Below are positions 23,237 through 35,287 of a DNA stretch of 64,000 nucleotides, in pieces (position 1 is the stretch's first letter; each line of letters starts with the position of its first letter). The notes under the pieces were generated by a model. That model was not told the origin of the DNA, ran no database searches, and saw nothing but the letters and a program-made list of their open reading frames with translations. The stretch comes from Bolinopsis microptera (Eukaryota; Ctenophora; Tentaculata; Lobata; Bolinopsidae): positions 1,700,001 to 1,764,000 of the forward strand of contig NC_087073.1 in the NCBI RefSeq assembly GCF_026151205.1, given 5' to 3'. Both the position numbers and the translations under genes were made by a program.

Positions 23237-25497
23237 GGTAAACCCCCCCCCCCACCCCTAAAATGTCACCCACCCCTTAGACGCCACTCTTGATTGATTG
23301 GATCCCATCTTCTTAGAAAGTATCTTACCTAATCATTTGTAACTCCTAAACATAAAAAAATATCATTCAGACCCTGCCACATCCTGAAATTGAATCTAAA
23401 TGATGCCATAAGGGCATTTTTTTCACTTTGTACGAATTTTTTACTTTTGAAAAAAAGCGCACAATTTTATAACTCTGGAATTCATTAATATTAACTCAGT
23501 TTTGGTCTAGGATAGTGATATTTACATATTTTAGCAACTTTGTACATATGACTGGAGATATGGAAAGTTATACATTACTCAATATTACTACCCTCCCCTA
23601 AAATGTCAACTGGCCGCCCCCTAAAATGTCATTTTATCAGATTCTGGCTTTGAGACTACAAGCACCATAAAATGGAGGTACCAGCCTATTAAACATCATA
23701 TTTAGCATCTAATATAATGGTAATATTGGAAAGCTTTGGCAGCTCAATGAATTAGTTTTATTTTATTAATCGCAATAAAAATCCCCTTATAAAATGTCTA
23801 ATTATCCCCCCCTAAAATGTCATTTTAACCTGATCAAATTACTCAGGCTTTTCCTAAGATGCAATGCATACTCACATTTCGTTAATAGTTGATGTTAATA
23901 ATTAACAAGTGCCAAAACAAGAGCTATTATCGCACACCATGCGAACAAAATATAAATTTGACATTTTAGGGGAGAAAAAAAAGACATTTTAGGGGGCATA
24001 TCATAGGTTTACCATAAACTAGTAAGTACCAAAAACCAGGAGGTGACCGGGAATCCCGGTACCGGGATTGGCAATTTTGAGCTATCCCGGTCCCGGTCAA
24101 CAGGGTCAAGTCACATTTTTCATCCCGTTCGCGGTCCCGGTCCCGGTCAAATGCTGATTTATGATCCCGGTCCCGGTTAATTCAGGATTCTTGGTCCCGG
24201 TCCCAGTCCCGGTCCCGGTCAATCACTCAAATTTGCCGGGATTTTGACCGGGATCTTTTACATAATTTCATTCACTGTGATTTTAAGTTTTTACTTGATT
24301 CATTGTGAATTTCATCTTTAAACAACCTCTGAGCCAAATAAAACAATGTTTAAAATTGCTAAACAAGTTTAGGTAACTAATATCGTTACATAACTCATAA
24401 GTGCAAACTAACATCAAGTTTTCAACTCGGGCTACGCCCAATTGTCAATTGGAATTGGAGAATGAAACTGTTGAATAATTTGAGGGATCATTGATTGAGG
24501 AATGAGGAATGAGGGTGAACTTGAGTAATCAGTACATGAACATTATTGGTGTAGTACATTAGGCCCATGCCCCATATTGACGGTTTTTTATAGTTTTTTC
24601 TAATTTAATATTCTAGTTATTACTTATTCAAATTGTTCAATTATAATGTAAATGAAATTTGCAGCTCTCAATATGAGAAAACCAGTTTTGGTCCCGGTCA
24701 TCCCGGTAAAATTGAATTGTTGGTCCCGGTCCCGGTCCCGGTAAGATAGAAATCCCAGAAATTATTGGTCCCGGTCCCGGTCACGGTAAATTGATAATCC
24801 CGGTCCCGGTCAAGTCACATTTTGTATCCCGGTCCCGGTCCCGGTCAGGCCTAAAATCATGTCCCGGTCACCTCCTGCCAAAAACCGTAGTTTTTGACAT
24901 TCAATTTTGCTAAAAGCAGTCAAATCTAGTCTATAGAGGTCAGATCGATTACTGGGTTGGCTTAGTTAACTACAGGTCACTAAAATTGCCAAAATGCAGG
25001 ATGATGTTAAAAATCCCAAAAAATGCAATTAAAACCTGCAATTTGCACAAGGTTAAAATCACATTGAATCCATTTCTTTTGTGCCAATTGTTAGTTTATA
25101 ACTAGATAATCTAACTCTAGATATCTACAGGTGTTAATTTTGTTGACTGAGTTACTGTTTTGCCGAAAGTTCTGGGTATTCAAAAAAAAGTCCCCAAAAT
25201 GTCACAAAAAGTAAATTGACTAAATTCCACCATTTTTTTCAACAGAGAGAAATTCTAGTCTACACAACCTGTTTTACCTGACGTTTTAGGGGTGGTGCAC
25301 GTGACATTTTAGGGGGTGATTACGGTTTTGAGGTACTTCCTTTAGTGAGTGAATGTTTTCAAGTAGCTTAATGTTTTAATAAGACAAAACAAATAGTTCT
25401 AGTGACAAAAGATAAATCAGGCCTCCTGTACATTTTGTAATTATCACACATATAGAAATGACATTTTAGGGGTGGTGTTTTAAAACGAACTCCATTT
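23237..25497. mobile_element. About 2.3-kb element with repeated CCCCTAAAATGTCA
   Basis: ACCCCTAAAATGTCA or its reverse complement occurs about ten times: mainly forward on the left (about 23256, 23592, 23617, 23809) and mainly reverse on the right (about 25279, 25302, 25459), with two reverse copies at about 23961 and 23983. The outermost copies are extended to CCACCCCTAAAATGTCA, consistent with termini. No transposase frame is visible. A clean target-site duplication was not found, so the exact ends are approximate. Confidence 0.6.
24037..24877. mobile_element. 841-bp hAT-like element rich in TCCCGGTCCCGGT
   Basis: Terminal repeats CAGGAGGTGACCGGGA (left) and TCCCGGTCACCTCCTG (right) are flanked by a perfect 8-bp duplication CCAAAAAC (24029-24036 and 24878-24885). 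An 8-bp duplication and a CAGG start fit the hAT superfamily. The subterminal 200 bp on each side are packed with GGTCCCGGTC motifs in one orientation. No transposase. It is nested inside the CCCCTAAAATGTCA element. Confidence 0.88.
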
Positions 25498-26007
25498 CAA
25501 CGTCAAAAAAATTGTACCTTATTCTATTTTCAAATTTCCAAATCTTGGCAGGCTAGAAAAAGGTTTAAATATTATTCCTAGACACTTCAGAACCCTGTAA
25601 ATTTAGCCCTAACTAGGCAATCTGGGCCCCAAAAACATGTTTCCAAATCGGACACAAATGTTTCCACGAACACGGATTAATCTTCTGCGGCGAGCGCGAT
25701 CTGTTTATACTGATAAAACCCCTAAGTGTCAACAACTTTGAAAGATTTTTAGCGCCGCGCGGTAATACACGCATTTACAAATTTTTACCCCCCTTCCGTA
25801 ATCAACCGTTATCAAGACCCAACCCCCCCTCCTGACAGCAAAAGTACGTAATCATGGCCTGACCCCCCCCCCCCCCCCCCCCCCCCCCCTTGACTATTTT
25901 CCTAGAAAACACTTTATCTACGTTTCATGCTACCCTGATCATGCTATGATGATGAGCCGAAATCATTGTTATGATATCCGGCCAAGCAACTTCTAAACTA
26001 CTTACTA
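25498..26007. other. Gene-free stretch with a 29-bp C run
   Basis: Includes ACGTAATCA and AACCCCCC phrases at about 25795-25890 that match the interior of the Harbinger-type MITE at 51150. A matching right-hand piece lies at about 26811-26835, so a related element was probably split by the mariner-like insertion between them. Confidence 0.5.
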
Positions 26008-26684
26008 CTGCAGGGTGTCAGAATTATTGGCGTGTTTGAAATTTTATGTGTATTTTATGATGAAATCAATACTTTTTCGCCGGGTCATAACTTTACTTCT
26101 GAATATCTAAATTACCAAATTCAAAAACTGTTCTGTAGATAATCGTCTGAACTTTTTCTTAATTTCAGAATTTTGTGTTGATGTACCTCAAAACCCATAA
26201 TTTAGGCCGTTATTTAAAGGGTCGATTCCATACTTGGTTAGATTTACGAAAGAGTAAGAGATTTTGTGTAATTTTTTTTCGGTGAATTTTTTCTGAAATT
26301 ATTCTTTAGGCTAAAGTGCACAGCTCTTCAGGCGATAGCGAAACATATAGAAAACTATAGATTTTATAAAAGCTTTCTTTCTCCTCTAACTGACGCAATA
26401 AAATATAGTCAGGCGGACTCATCCTGGAATTTAGGGTAAGCAGCCGAAGGCTTTAAGTCCAGTAATCCAAATTTTTCTCTTTCGTCGTGATTATCGACAA
26501 AATTTAACTTCTTTCGGACTTCATTTTTAGACTAAACTGTAGTATGAAGGATTATTTCTTGAATGATCAAGACTCCATAGGAAACTGACACTCAGAAGTC
26601 AAGTAATGATCGTTTCTAAAAGCTTGGGTGGGCTAAAATTTTACGCAAAATTGTCTACACGCCAATAATTATGACACCCTGCTG
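26008..26684. mobile_element. 677-bp Tc1/mariner-like MITE
   Basis: Termini C(T/A)GCAGGGTGTCA, AATTATTGGCGTGT match over about 28 bp with two mismatches and are flanked by TA (26006-26007 and 26685-26686), the duplication made by Tc1/mariner transposases. No transposase frame is inside, so it is non-autonomous. Confidence 0.85.
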
Positions 26685-26959
26685 TATTATAGCCGGATAT
26701 TCGATCAATTTCTAAATTTTATCACTATCAGAGTGAAATTGAGTGGAATTTGAATTAAAATATTGTCAAATTGTTATTATTCTAGAGGGTAAAAAAGAAA
26801 ATGTTGATAACGTAATCAACGACCAAACCCCCCTCTATGTGTTATGATTCATGTTTGACTATTAATAATAATTATTTTCCTCAGGAGACGTACGTGCGAA
26901 AGACAAAATTTGCCTAGCTAAAGAAATTCTAGCTAAGAAAGCAGAGTTCAGAGCAGAAT

Positions 26960-27817
26960 TGAAGCAGAAAGCTGCCGACCAACATAAACACCTCTCAGCG
27001 CAGCAACACAAAACAAAAAAAGGTGGCACCCAATCTATTCACCCAACTCCTGACAGTACATGGAATCACCCCAGACAATTACAGACTTCCTCTGGCGTTT
27101 GGTCTTCTCCCTGGAAAGCGGCAAGAACACTACATAAACCTACTAGAAGAACTGGATCGCTTTGGACCTTTCCATCCAGACACCGCCCTTTGCGATTATG
27201 AAGCTGGGCTACGGAACAGTGTCACTGCTGTCTGGCCCGGGACTACTCTACGTGGCTGCTACTTCCACTTCAAACAGGCTCTATGGAGGAACTTCGCTCG
27301 CTCCGACCTTGTTCCGGAGTATCAGGTGGTTGGATCCTTCCAACGGATCGGAGCTCTACCTTTCATCCCTCCTGGTGACGTCCACTACGCATGGCAGACC
27401 CTTAGAGTTAGACCTATCCTCTCCGCAGATATGGATGTCTTTACATTATACTTTAAGTCCACGTGGATGGGAACACCAAACAGACCTGCTCGCTTCGATC
27501 ACCTGTCCTGGAACCAGTACGATTGCTGTCTAACTGGTCTCCCACGCTCTTTGAACCTTGCAGAAGGATGACATAATGGTTTCCGCAGCCTCGTCCAGTG
27601 TTCAAATCCTACCATCTGGAAATTCCTTGAAGCCCTCAAACTAGAGCAAGGACTAACAGACCAGAAGATCACGGATAGGCTGATGAGAAGACCTCCACCC
27701 CAGAGAGCTGCCAAGTGGATAAGGTACGACTCCCTTCTGGAATCCTTCATGCAAGCCTACAATAACCAGGAGTACGAAGTCATTGATTATCTCTCTGCTG
27801 TTTTTGCTGCACTATGA
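26960..27817 (+). pseudogene. MULE (Mutator-like) transposase fragment
   Basis: The open frame from about 26963 to 27568 contains the MULE-domain hallmarks ALCDYEAGLRNSV (the acidic DYE) and RGCYFHFKQALWRNF (the conserved Cys/His-x-x-x-Gln helix). The frame meets TGA at 27569, exactly where this family has the tryptophan of its EGWHN motif. It then continues open as HNGFRSL and about 74 more residues to a final TGA at 27815-27817. One nonsense change is therefore the only visible lesion in the C-terminal half. Upstream DNA-binding regions are missing or in other frames. TCTAG/TTCCTCAG before 26885 could be an acceptor of an older exon. Confidence 0.78.
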
Positions 27818-28780
27818 ATTCGACATTTGATTATTGATATTAACGGTTTTATGATATTGGTATTTAGTTATACTTTCGATTGTACTATATTTCAACCTTA
27901 CTGCTAGGTTATTTGATCATTGTTGAACTGTGTTTCAACGATCAATGCTTAAATTATTAGAATCTTCAATTATGTTAGGCTTGAACTACTGTGAACACAA
28001 TAGAGAATTAGATAGTCAGCCAGGTCTGTAATGATTCCATTTTATCTGCATCATCCGAAAGTATTTTGTACCTTTTATTTGTGATCTTCATTGACACAAT
28101 ATTTGTATATCCATAACCCTGTAACACGAACAGTTTTAATATCAAAACCGAGTCTTAACTGTTAGGTTATTTAAAATAGCTGACATCGCTTTCGTAATTG
28201 GTGAATCGTGTGACCACCCAGACCACGGAGAGGAGATCTCTGTCATTCCTCTAGCAAAGCAGCCAGTTTAAATTGAGAAGAGTAGCCCCTGATGGGTGGT
28301 TACAGGTTATCAGGAAGAGAGAGCATTGCATGAACTGGACGAGTTTTGATTTAAGATGGTGTAATTCAGATATTATAGGCTAGGGCATTGCATTCAACAA
28401 TTTTGGGCCTGCACTTGCAGATGAATCTCCGTACAGCGACGGATTCGCTGCCAAGCTGTGTCTGCAGATCGAATGACTGCAAGGTTTCTAAAACATGGCC
28501 AGGAGACGAACTGCAATGTTGACAACCGTTTACTTAAAGATTTTAGAGTAAGCATTTCATGGAATGTTTCGACTGTAATCTTGAATATGACTGAAATGAA
28601 TTATTGATAGAATAAAATGTGTTTGAATTCTTGTCTTGCTGTAACAAGGAACCCACTCAATTTGACCGAGATTATTCAATAAATCTAAAGAACTTTATCA
28701 ATCTAACTATTAATTAATAGACATTTTGTAGAACTGATAATCGCATGTCATACTCATAGTAACCTTTGAGCAGTACTCTA
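27818..28780. other. Gene-free stretch
   Basis: AT-rich DNA without supported exons. It should contain the continuation of gene B on the minus strand if that gene is intact, but no exon with consistent borders could be identified. Confidence 0.4.
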
Positions 28781-30205
28781 ACACTGGTGTGCCCACCTAC
28801 GAGTGAAATTGAAACGTAGCGCGCCTGAAACGTCGCGCGCCTGAAACGTCGCGCGCCTGAAAGCATGACAATGTCAGCCGCGCCGAAAGCTTTCATAAGG
28901 TTTCAGTAATCGCGTCTGCGGCAAATTAGAAAATTTTTAAAAATTTGCCAGTATTTGTCACAATTTGGCGGGACTGGAATATGATGCATTGGTTCGGTTA
29001 AAAAACCACCAGATATAATGATAACAAGATTAACGGTGACTGAAATATGGCGAAAACTTGTTTAGCCCACAGCTATTGAAAATGTCGAGTTTACGAAGCT
29101 TGATGACTTAATGATAACACAATTCTTTTAGGCAGATAAAGATATTAAATCAAATACGTGAAAACATAGCACAGTATGATAAATAAATGAACATTATTCT
29201 TAGTTTATTCCTTTTGTGTGAATAAGATCACCGTAGCAGACAGCAGTTCACGCAACATTGGCCGTGTGGACTGCTTGTCACTTGCGGAGGACATTTAAAA
29301 AACACGTTCTAGAAAAGTACACGTGTTAGTCAAAACAATACATGCACGTATTACAAAAATAATTACAAGTGTTAAATTACCAATTCTTAAAAATACACGT
29401 GTTACAAATACAAATACACGTGTAACAAAATACTGAGCACATATCAGGCCATATATTTGCTTAAATTTGAAGTGAGTTAAGTTTTAGAACCCTTTAAAAG
29501 CAACTCTAAAACTCAAATTCTTACCATTCTGAAAGGATTGGATGCTAAAACGATGAGTATCGTTGATCAGGAGCTCTATTTATCAGGTTTTATAAAAACG
29601 CCAATAGAAAAATGCGAAGATTTTTTATAGGGTCTCCCAGGAGATTCTATGTACTTCCAAAAGTATACATCCATTTTTTTTCCAGGTGTATTCGAGGAAA
29701 TGTCTAAGCTTGTTATGTATGCAGTTTCATTGACCTAATACAAATGATGGAATTTAAGTGAATTTAATCTGGCGGGTGGTGTTTCTTTTATGCAGATAAA
29801 GAGCTGAGTTGTGGTCTAAGATGGGAAGCCATAACTTATCTCTGGATCTCAATCGGGTTGACATAATTAAAATAATAATGCAATCTTGTCCTTGTCCTCT
29901 CCCCAGAATCCACAAGATGGTTAGGAGAATCGTCGAGGGACAAGCTGCGTCCGAAGAGCTCCGAAGGAGGCTTTTCAATCAGTTCCAGCCTGAAATGAAC
30001 AGTTTTCACAGACTCTGCATAATATACAATTAATAATAAAGCTGGACCTGTTCTTATGATAAAATTAATTAAAAATAAACCATGTTCCCCACTTGGAAAC
30101 GATGTCACAGACAACACAGCCACACAATTTAACGGTAAAAATTTTTCATTAAATAACTGACCCAACAAATTCGAGTAATGAGGAGGAGACTGAATCTTAC
30201 TTACT
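28781..30205 (-). mobile_element. Inverted partial copy of the Harbinger element 3' end
   Basis: The reverse complement of this stretch matches 47257-48690 closely over about 1.4 kb. It carries the last intron, the intact final exon (29836-29989, same 154-bp length and stop) and the terminus CACTGGTGTGCCC flanked by TAA. The match stops at 30205, which is also the last base of a gene B exon; the GTAAGTAAGATTCAG donor region is common to both. Everything 5' of the final transposase intron is absent, so this copy cannot encode a transposase. Confidence 0.88.
29836..29989 (-). pseudogene. Second copy of the Harbinger final exon
   Basis: Identical in structure to exon 10 at 47484-47637: TTTCAG acceptor, 154 bp, and LHYYFNYVNPIEIQR before the stop. 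Spliced to the preceding gene B exon (phase 0) it would be read in another frame and give only AGTD before a stop, so it could act as a short terminal exon for gene B. Confidence 0.7.
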
Positions 30206-33200
30206 GTCTTCGCGTCTGCCGCGATCTTGAGTAGGATCTTTCCTGCGTGCTCCATGAGCTCCAGTTCGTCTGAAAGAGTTCTAAACATTAGTGGGGGGGG
30301 GGGGGTCAATTTCATTTTACCTCATTCGGGCAGCCAAAATTGGGATGAGGTAAAATGAGGTAAAGTGAGGTAAATGAATCTAGTTTTCTGAGCCTTTTTA
30401 GAGACAAATGTTTTTGCCGAAATTTACTTTATTTTACCTCATTCGGGCAGCCAAAAAAGGGAAAAATGAGGCAAAATGAGTCAAAATAGGGTTTACCCCC
30501 CCCCCCCCACATTAGTCGCCAAAGATTCAATGATCCTACATTTCTTGTTGTTGTACGGATAGTATTATATGGAGACAGGTTGCTTTGACCACACATCATA
30601 TCAACAAAACGAATTCAGTTTTTTTCCTGTGCAAACTTATTGGATTGGAAAGCAGATTGTGGCAGATTGTTTTGTCTAGGTAGTTAAATCTCGCGGCTTT
30701 CGACCGGTGCAAGATTTTGTTGGGGAGACCCTAGTATTTGGACGTGATCAAGGATTTTTTGTTGCAAAAAAAGAGTAGCAAATATTTTGGCTGGGCCGCG
30801 CCGGTGAGCCAATTTTTTCCGGGACTGTTTGATCGAATACCTATAAATAAGTTACCTTGATATGCGACAGCCGACAGCTGGGCAATACTCTTGCCGAACA
30901 CATCCCATCTATCCTCCTGGAGGATCTGTCTCGCCTGTTCGGCCACGGCTCCTGATAAAAGACTGAGGTTCAAACAGACATGAAATTTGCTAAAAGTAAA
31001 GAGATGGATTTCTGAGATAACCTGCAGAAGTGGGTTAGTTTTAACTTTAGAACTGAGTTATATACACATACCAAGTGAAACGTGACTTATAGTGACCTAA
31101 AACTGTAGTGGTTTCGATTGCATATCTACTAACCCCCATTTCGACCGTGAATGGGTATTATATCGCTTAAAATAGACTTGATGTGCGTCAAACCAGCTAC
31201 CTTTGTGTGGAAACGGCGATGCAATCTTCGACTTGAAGAAAAATTAATGTCCGAAAGTTTAAAAACGATATGTTGCACTTGAATTATTACCTATCACCGG
31301 ATTGATCTTCAAAGCCTCCTCAACCATTGTCGCCGAAGTATCTCGGAGGCCCTTGGGGTGAAGATGTCGTCTCTCTGAAATGATAAAGGCGTGACTAAGT
31401 TATTTTCGACGTTGCACAGAGGGAAACCTTACGCCTTAAGGTTAGGGAGTTTTGTATTATGGCGAACGCGTCAGTTATCACACAAAAGTCTGATTAAATA
31501 ATGCGGTTTCCAATTTTTACTCGTCACAAAGATCGTACAAAAAAATGGTCAAAGATGAAAGTATCAACTTTAATTGACCAAAGATGAATTCTTCCTGCGC
31601 CTGGTGAGTGGTGACCCATCCATATTACAGGCGATAATTCTAAATGATGTTTAGAAATAGCTGTAACTCACTCAGGCGACTCTCGGACTCTTTCTGAAGT
31701 CTGGATATGTGGTCTTTTCGGACCTTGCCGGTTGGAGGCGCAGGCCCGGCTGCTGGTGTGGTGTCCGGTTGAACGGGGGGTTTTGCGACGGGGGCCCGGG
31801 GCTCGCTCCGGATGGCCAAAGCTATTCTCTGAACAGCACCTGGAAACGTCACAGCGGATTAGTGTATGAAAACGAAGTTTATTGCAGGATGTTCCTACTT
31901 GAAGAATCGTATTGTAAACCCATAAAATTTCAAACTGGGAGTCCGCTCTGACGATGACACAAAACTGTTTCTACGATCAGTAGATAGTACAAAAAATGAC
32001 TAAACAAATATTAGCATATTCAGCACAGGTAGCGCCTAGTGACCCATCCGGATGACTTTTAAAATAGCTATAACTCACTCTGTTCACTCTCGGGGGCTGT
32101 CAATGATCCAGGTTTCGTGACGGGAACCGGGGGCATCTTCTTTATCACTCTCTGAATAGCACCTGGGAATCGCCTACGATTAACCATAATGCAGCAATTC
32201 ATTTTAAAGCCCAAGATAGGCTATACTGATACAGACGATCAGAGAAGGTAGGGCAAATTTATCGTCGGTCATGAGTTACAGCGAAATTCTCATACAGTGA
32301 TATGAGTGAGCTTCACTATGGTATAATTATAATGTAACAATATGTATACCTATGTCGCATCTCTCGAAAATATTAGAGACCCTGATCGGAGCCTCGTTAA
32401 CAGTTGTTGCCAATTGTTCTCCTCCATCAACACTGTCTTCTCCGGGTTGCTAAAGGTCAATGGTAGGTAAAATTAATAGCTAATGTAATATCTAATACAC
32501 CACGTGAAAGCGATTCATAATCAATACCTATCAGGACTCAGGGGGGAATGATCAATTTATGTTCAATCAGTGAGAATATTAACTGTTAAGTTGAAGAACT
32601 ATATTCAAACCTTGTCGTCTTTAGCTGTAAAGAAGTTCCAAAAAACTTTCTTGATGTCTTCGTCTAACTTTGTCAGACTTCCACTCTGTCCATCACCACT
32701 CCTACCTCCCTGTTCAGGAAATTGTTTATACTGTATGCCACAGCATGTTTTTGAAGCATAGGCAATTATAAACACTGCAAACATTCCACCCGACTGAACT
32801 AAGGTGATGTTGCAGTCGGTAATTATCAACTGGAACCTAGTAAAGTAAAAAACGGGAAACTTGTTTAAACTTGTACAAAGCAAAATGCCTGCTTATCATG
32901 TACAGCTCAATCTGATTACGGATGTTCTAATTGATCCCACTGCCAGGACCTTATTTCGGAAGATCTGTGACATCAAGTATAATTACTTACCTTTATCTTT
33001 TTGAGGGCGGTGATCAGCTCACAGATTGTAGATATTAGCAACTTCCTATTTGCCGAAGTCTTGTCTTTTTTCTCATCAATGTGCACTGTAATTACAGCCG
33101 AATGAGTAAGTGGAGTAGATACCTGATCAGTGATCACATAGTACCTTACCCATACGTGACTTCATTGGTCGATAAAAGAGTGGTCGAAAGGAAGCATAGT

Positions 33201-34009
33201 TCATCAATAAGATGCGGATTTTCTCTCCTGGTATATTAATGACTTAAAACGTATCTACATATATCTACACGTCTTAGAGGAGAATCATTAACTTTCAACG
33301 ATCAAGTACGGTCTTTTAAATCGTCCTTTCGACCACTTTTTTAAACAATCCATCACATGGAATTAAACGGGTTTTCACCCCTCGACATTTCACCTCACGA
33401 TCGTTGGCCCCCTGGTTTTAAATCTCAAACGTTGTCTTACACCTAAACCTGGCCTAGCTCCGAGCTATGATAGCTCGATCCCCGACTCTAACCCTTACCG
33501 TTACACAACATTAACCCAGACCACAACCCAAGCCCTTTAAACTACCGTTTTGCGCAACCACTTGTTCAAAGAATCCATGACAATGCTTCCAATTTATGAA
33601 CAAATAAAAAGAAGTGTGGAGGAGAGGCTAACAGAGGATACTTACAATCTAGATCGCACTGCAGGCTTTTTACCAACTTGTCAATGTTCGTAGGTGTGAA
33701 CGTCTTTCTGAAAATATGAACAGTTGAAATATCTTCTAATCATTGTAGGCTATTATTCTTATTCTGCAAGGCTGATAGTGTAGTTTCAGCTCATCATATA
33801 ATTTATGTATCAGTAAAAATTGTCTTGGCAGCTGCGCTATGGTTGTTAGCTCTCAAAACGTGATCGTTACACATCTACTAACATGTGGAGAAAGTCCAGC
33901 TTATCCTTCACTTCGGTTAGCAAAAAAATATTAAGGTACTTCAACATGTTCCTCTTCTTGTCATCATTTTGAATCTTGGTAACCGACGTTTCCCTTTCGA
34001 ACATGTTTC
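30205..34009 (-). CDS. Gene B: unidentified ten-exon (partial) helical protein
   Basis: Ten consecutive minus-strand exons agree in border and phase: 34009-33883, 33707-33646, 33085-32991, 32709-32611, 32449-32350, 32162-32079, 31839-31672, 31374-31291, 30951-30856 and 30269-30205 (980 nt, about 326 residues, no stop). The product is charged and mostly helix-like. Recognisable stretches are KNIDKLVKSL-like helices at the start (TNIDKLVKSLQCDLD), a Pro/Ala-rich linker in the seventh exon (PVQPDTTPAAGPAPPTGK) and amphipathic helices at the end (AVAEQARQILQEDRWDVFG). I know no family with this pattern; weak resemblance to the vinculin/catenin helical style is only an impression. Exons six and seven look like a tandem duplication. 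The 5' end was not found. Downstream the intron runs straight into transposon sequence. The exon ending at 32611 could start further upstream, but only the 32709 acceptor keeps phase. Confidence 0.72.
30293..30508. mobile_element. 216-bp MITE with G-run termini and 8-bp TSD in a gene B intron
   Basis: Left end G13-TCAATTTCATTTTACC, right end GGGTTTAC13; ACATTAGT flanks both sides (30285-30292 and 30509-30516). TTTTACCTCATTCGGGCAGC occurs twice inside in the same orientation. It lies between gene B exons and does not touch their borders. Confidence 0.88.
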
Positions 34010-35038
34010 CTACAAATAAGTAAGTCGAGATAACAGAATTATTTGCAGTTAGCAGTAGATACATTATGCAGTACATTATACGAAAAGGAAAATCAACCAA
34101 AATATTGACCTACAATGCTATATATCTACTTGATGAAGGTTTCAAAAAAAAACAATGCAAAACCCAGTATGACAACGCAGTGAAACACACCATATTACTG
34201 TGGCTGTTAGGTAATAAAAGCTGTTTCTGAAATAGAAAGAAACCTTTACAGAACGGATTCCATTCCAGCATAAAATTATTAGTTTGGTGAAGAATTCCTT
34301 CGTGAAAATACAAAGTAAACCCGGCATATCAAAATCTGCACACAGAACCATATTAGTTATTACTACTATAATAAACAATTTATTAACAATTTTTATATCA
34401 ATATGATGAGAAGAGTAATACCAGCAACAAAATCAGGGTTTGATACTCTTGATAATAAACTTTCCTAACAATCTCGATCAAATATGATGTAATTAAAATA
34501 TCAAGGCTGAAGGCTGGGACGGAAGCAGTGGCTGTTAGGAAATAAAAGCTGTTTCTGAAATATAAAGAAACCTTTACACTTTTACAGAACGGATTCCATT
34601 CCAGCATAAAATTATTAGTTTGGTGAAGAATTCCTTCGTGAAAATACAAAGTAAACCCGGCATATCAAAATCTGCACACAGAACCATATTAGACAGTTCA
34701 TCTAAATTTGTATGTACAATTGATACAATTGCTTTGTAGTGGTTATTGGCTGATCAAATCTCCAGATAAAATTTAAATAAGATCATGATATTATTGCTGT
34801 ACACAACAAACATGAGACCATTTTTTAAAAACCTCAGCTCTACCCTCATCAACGGAATGAAATGCAGACCGGCAGTTGAACTCATCACAGGTCAAATACT
34901 GCATCTACGAACATATGTCTGTCAATGACGCTCATCTCAGGGATGTTGGTGTATCATTAGTCCCTGAGGGATTATTATGTAATCTGCACCAAACGCTTCA
35001 TTGAACCCAAACACCTGGATGACTTAGGAGTCACCTAA
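34010..35038. other. Region with an approximately 160-bp tandem duplication
   Basis: The segment 34199-34354 (TGGCTGTTAGGTAATAAAAG onward) is repeated at 34531-34692. On the minus strand each copy has an exon-like block (for example 34335-34244: GTGTGCAG acceptor, residues FDMPGLLCIFTKEFF, AAG|GTTTCT donor). Its phase does not fit the next gene B exon, so I leave it as a possible duplicated exon only. A hairpin-like pair of ATCATTAGTCCCTGAGG phrases (34955, 35055) leads into a SINE. Confidence 0.55.
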
Positions 35039-35042
35039 CTCC

Positions 35043-35206
35043 TCCTGCTGGTGCATCATTAGTCCCTGAGGTGAGCGTCATTGACGCTCAGCTAAGGACT
35101 CCGTCGGGTCTATGCAGCCTCCTTAGTGTATGAGAAACCACATGCAAGGGTTAAATGAGTGACCCTATTAAAGATCTAGAATCTTGTAAGGGTCCCCTTT
35201 AAAAGA
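35043..35206 (+). mobile_element. SINE fragment, tail region
   Basis: Contains GCTGGTGCATCATTAGTCCC, then AGCGTCATTGACGCTCAGCT and GGGTTAAATGAGTGACCCT, the body shared with the copies at 41.6 and 42.0 kb. The tRNA-like head is missing. Confidence 0.8.
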
Positions 35207-35287
35207 CAAAGAGAAAGAGAGAACTCCTGGCTTCTGTACAGTCTATTTTCCATCCCAGGGCTCAAGTCACCTCCACCCTCCTTTATT

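Noticed and set aside
32605-32883. Longer exon encoding FQLIITDCNITLV before the 32709 acceptor
   Set aside because: It is open but its phase conflicts with the preceding exon; the shorter exon from 32709 fits both neighbours.
34110-34649. Using the duplicated exon-like blocks as gene B exons
   Set aside because: Phase does not match the 34009 exon in any open frame, so the join was not accepted.
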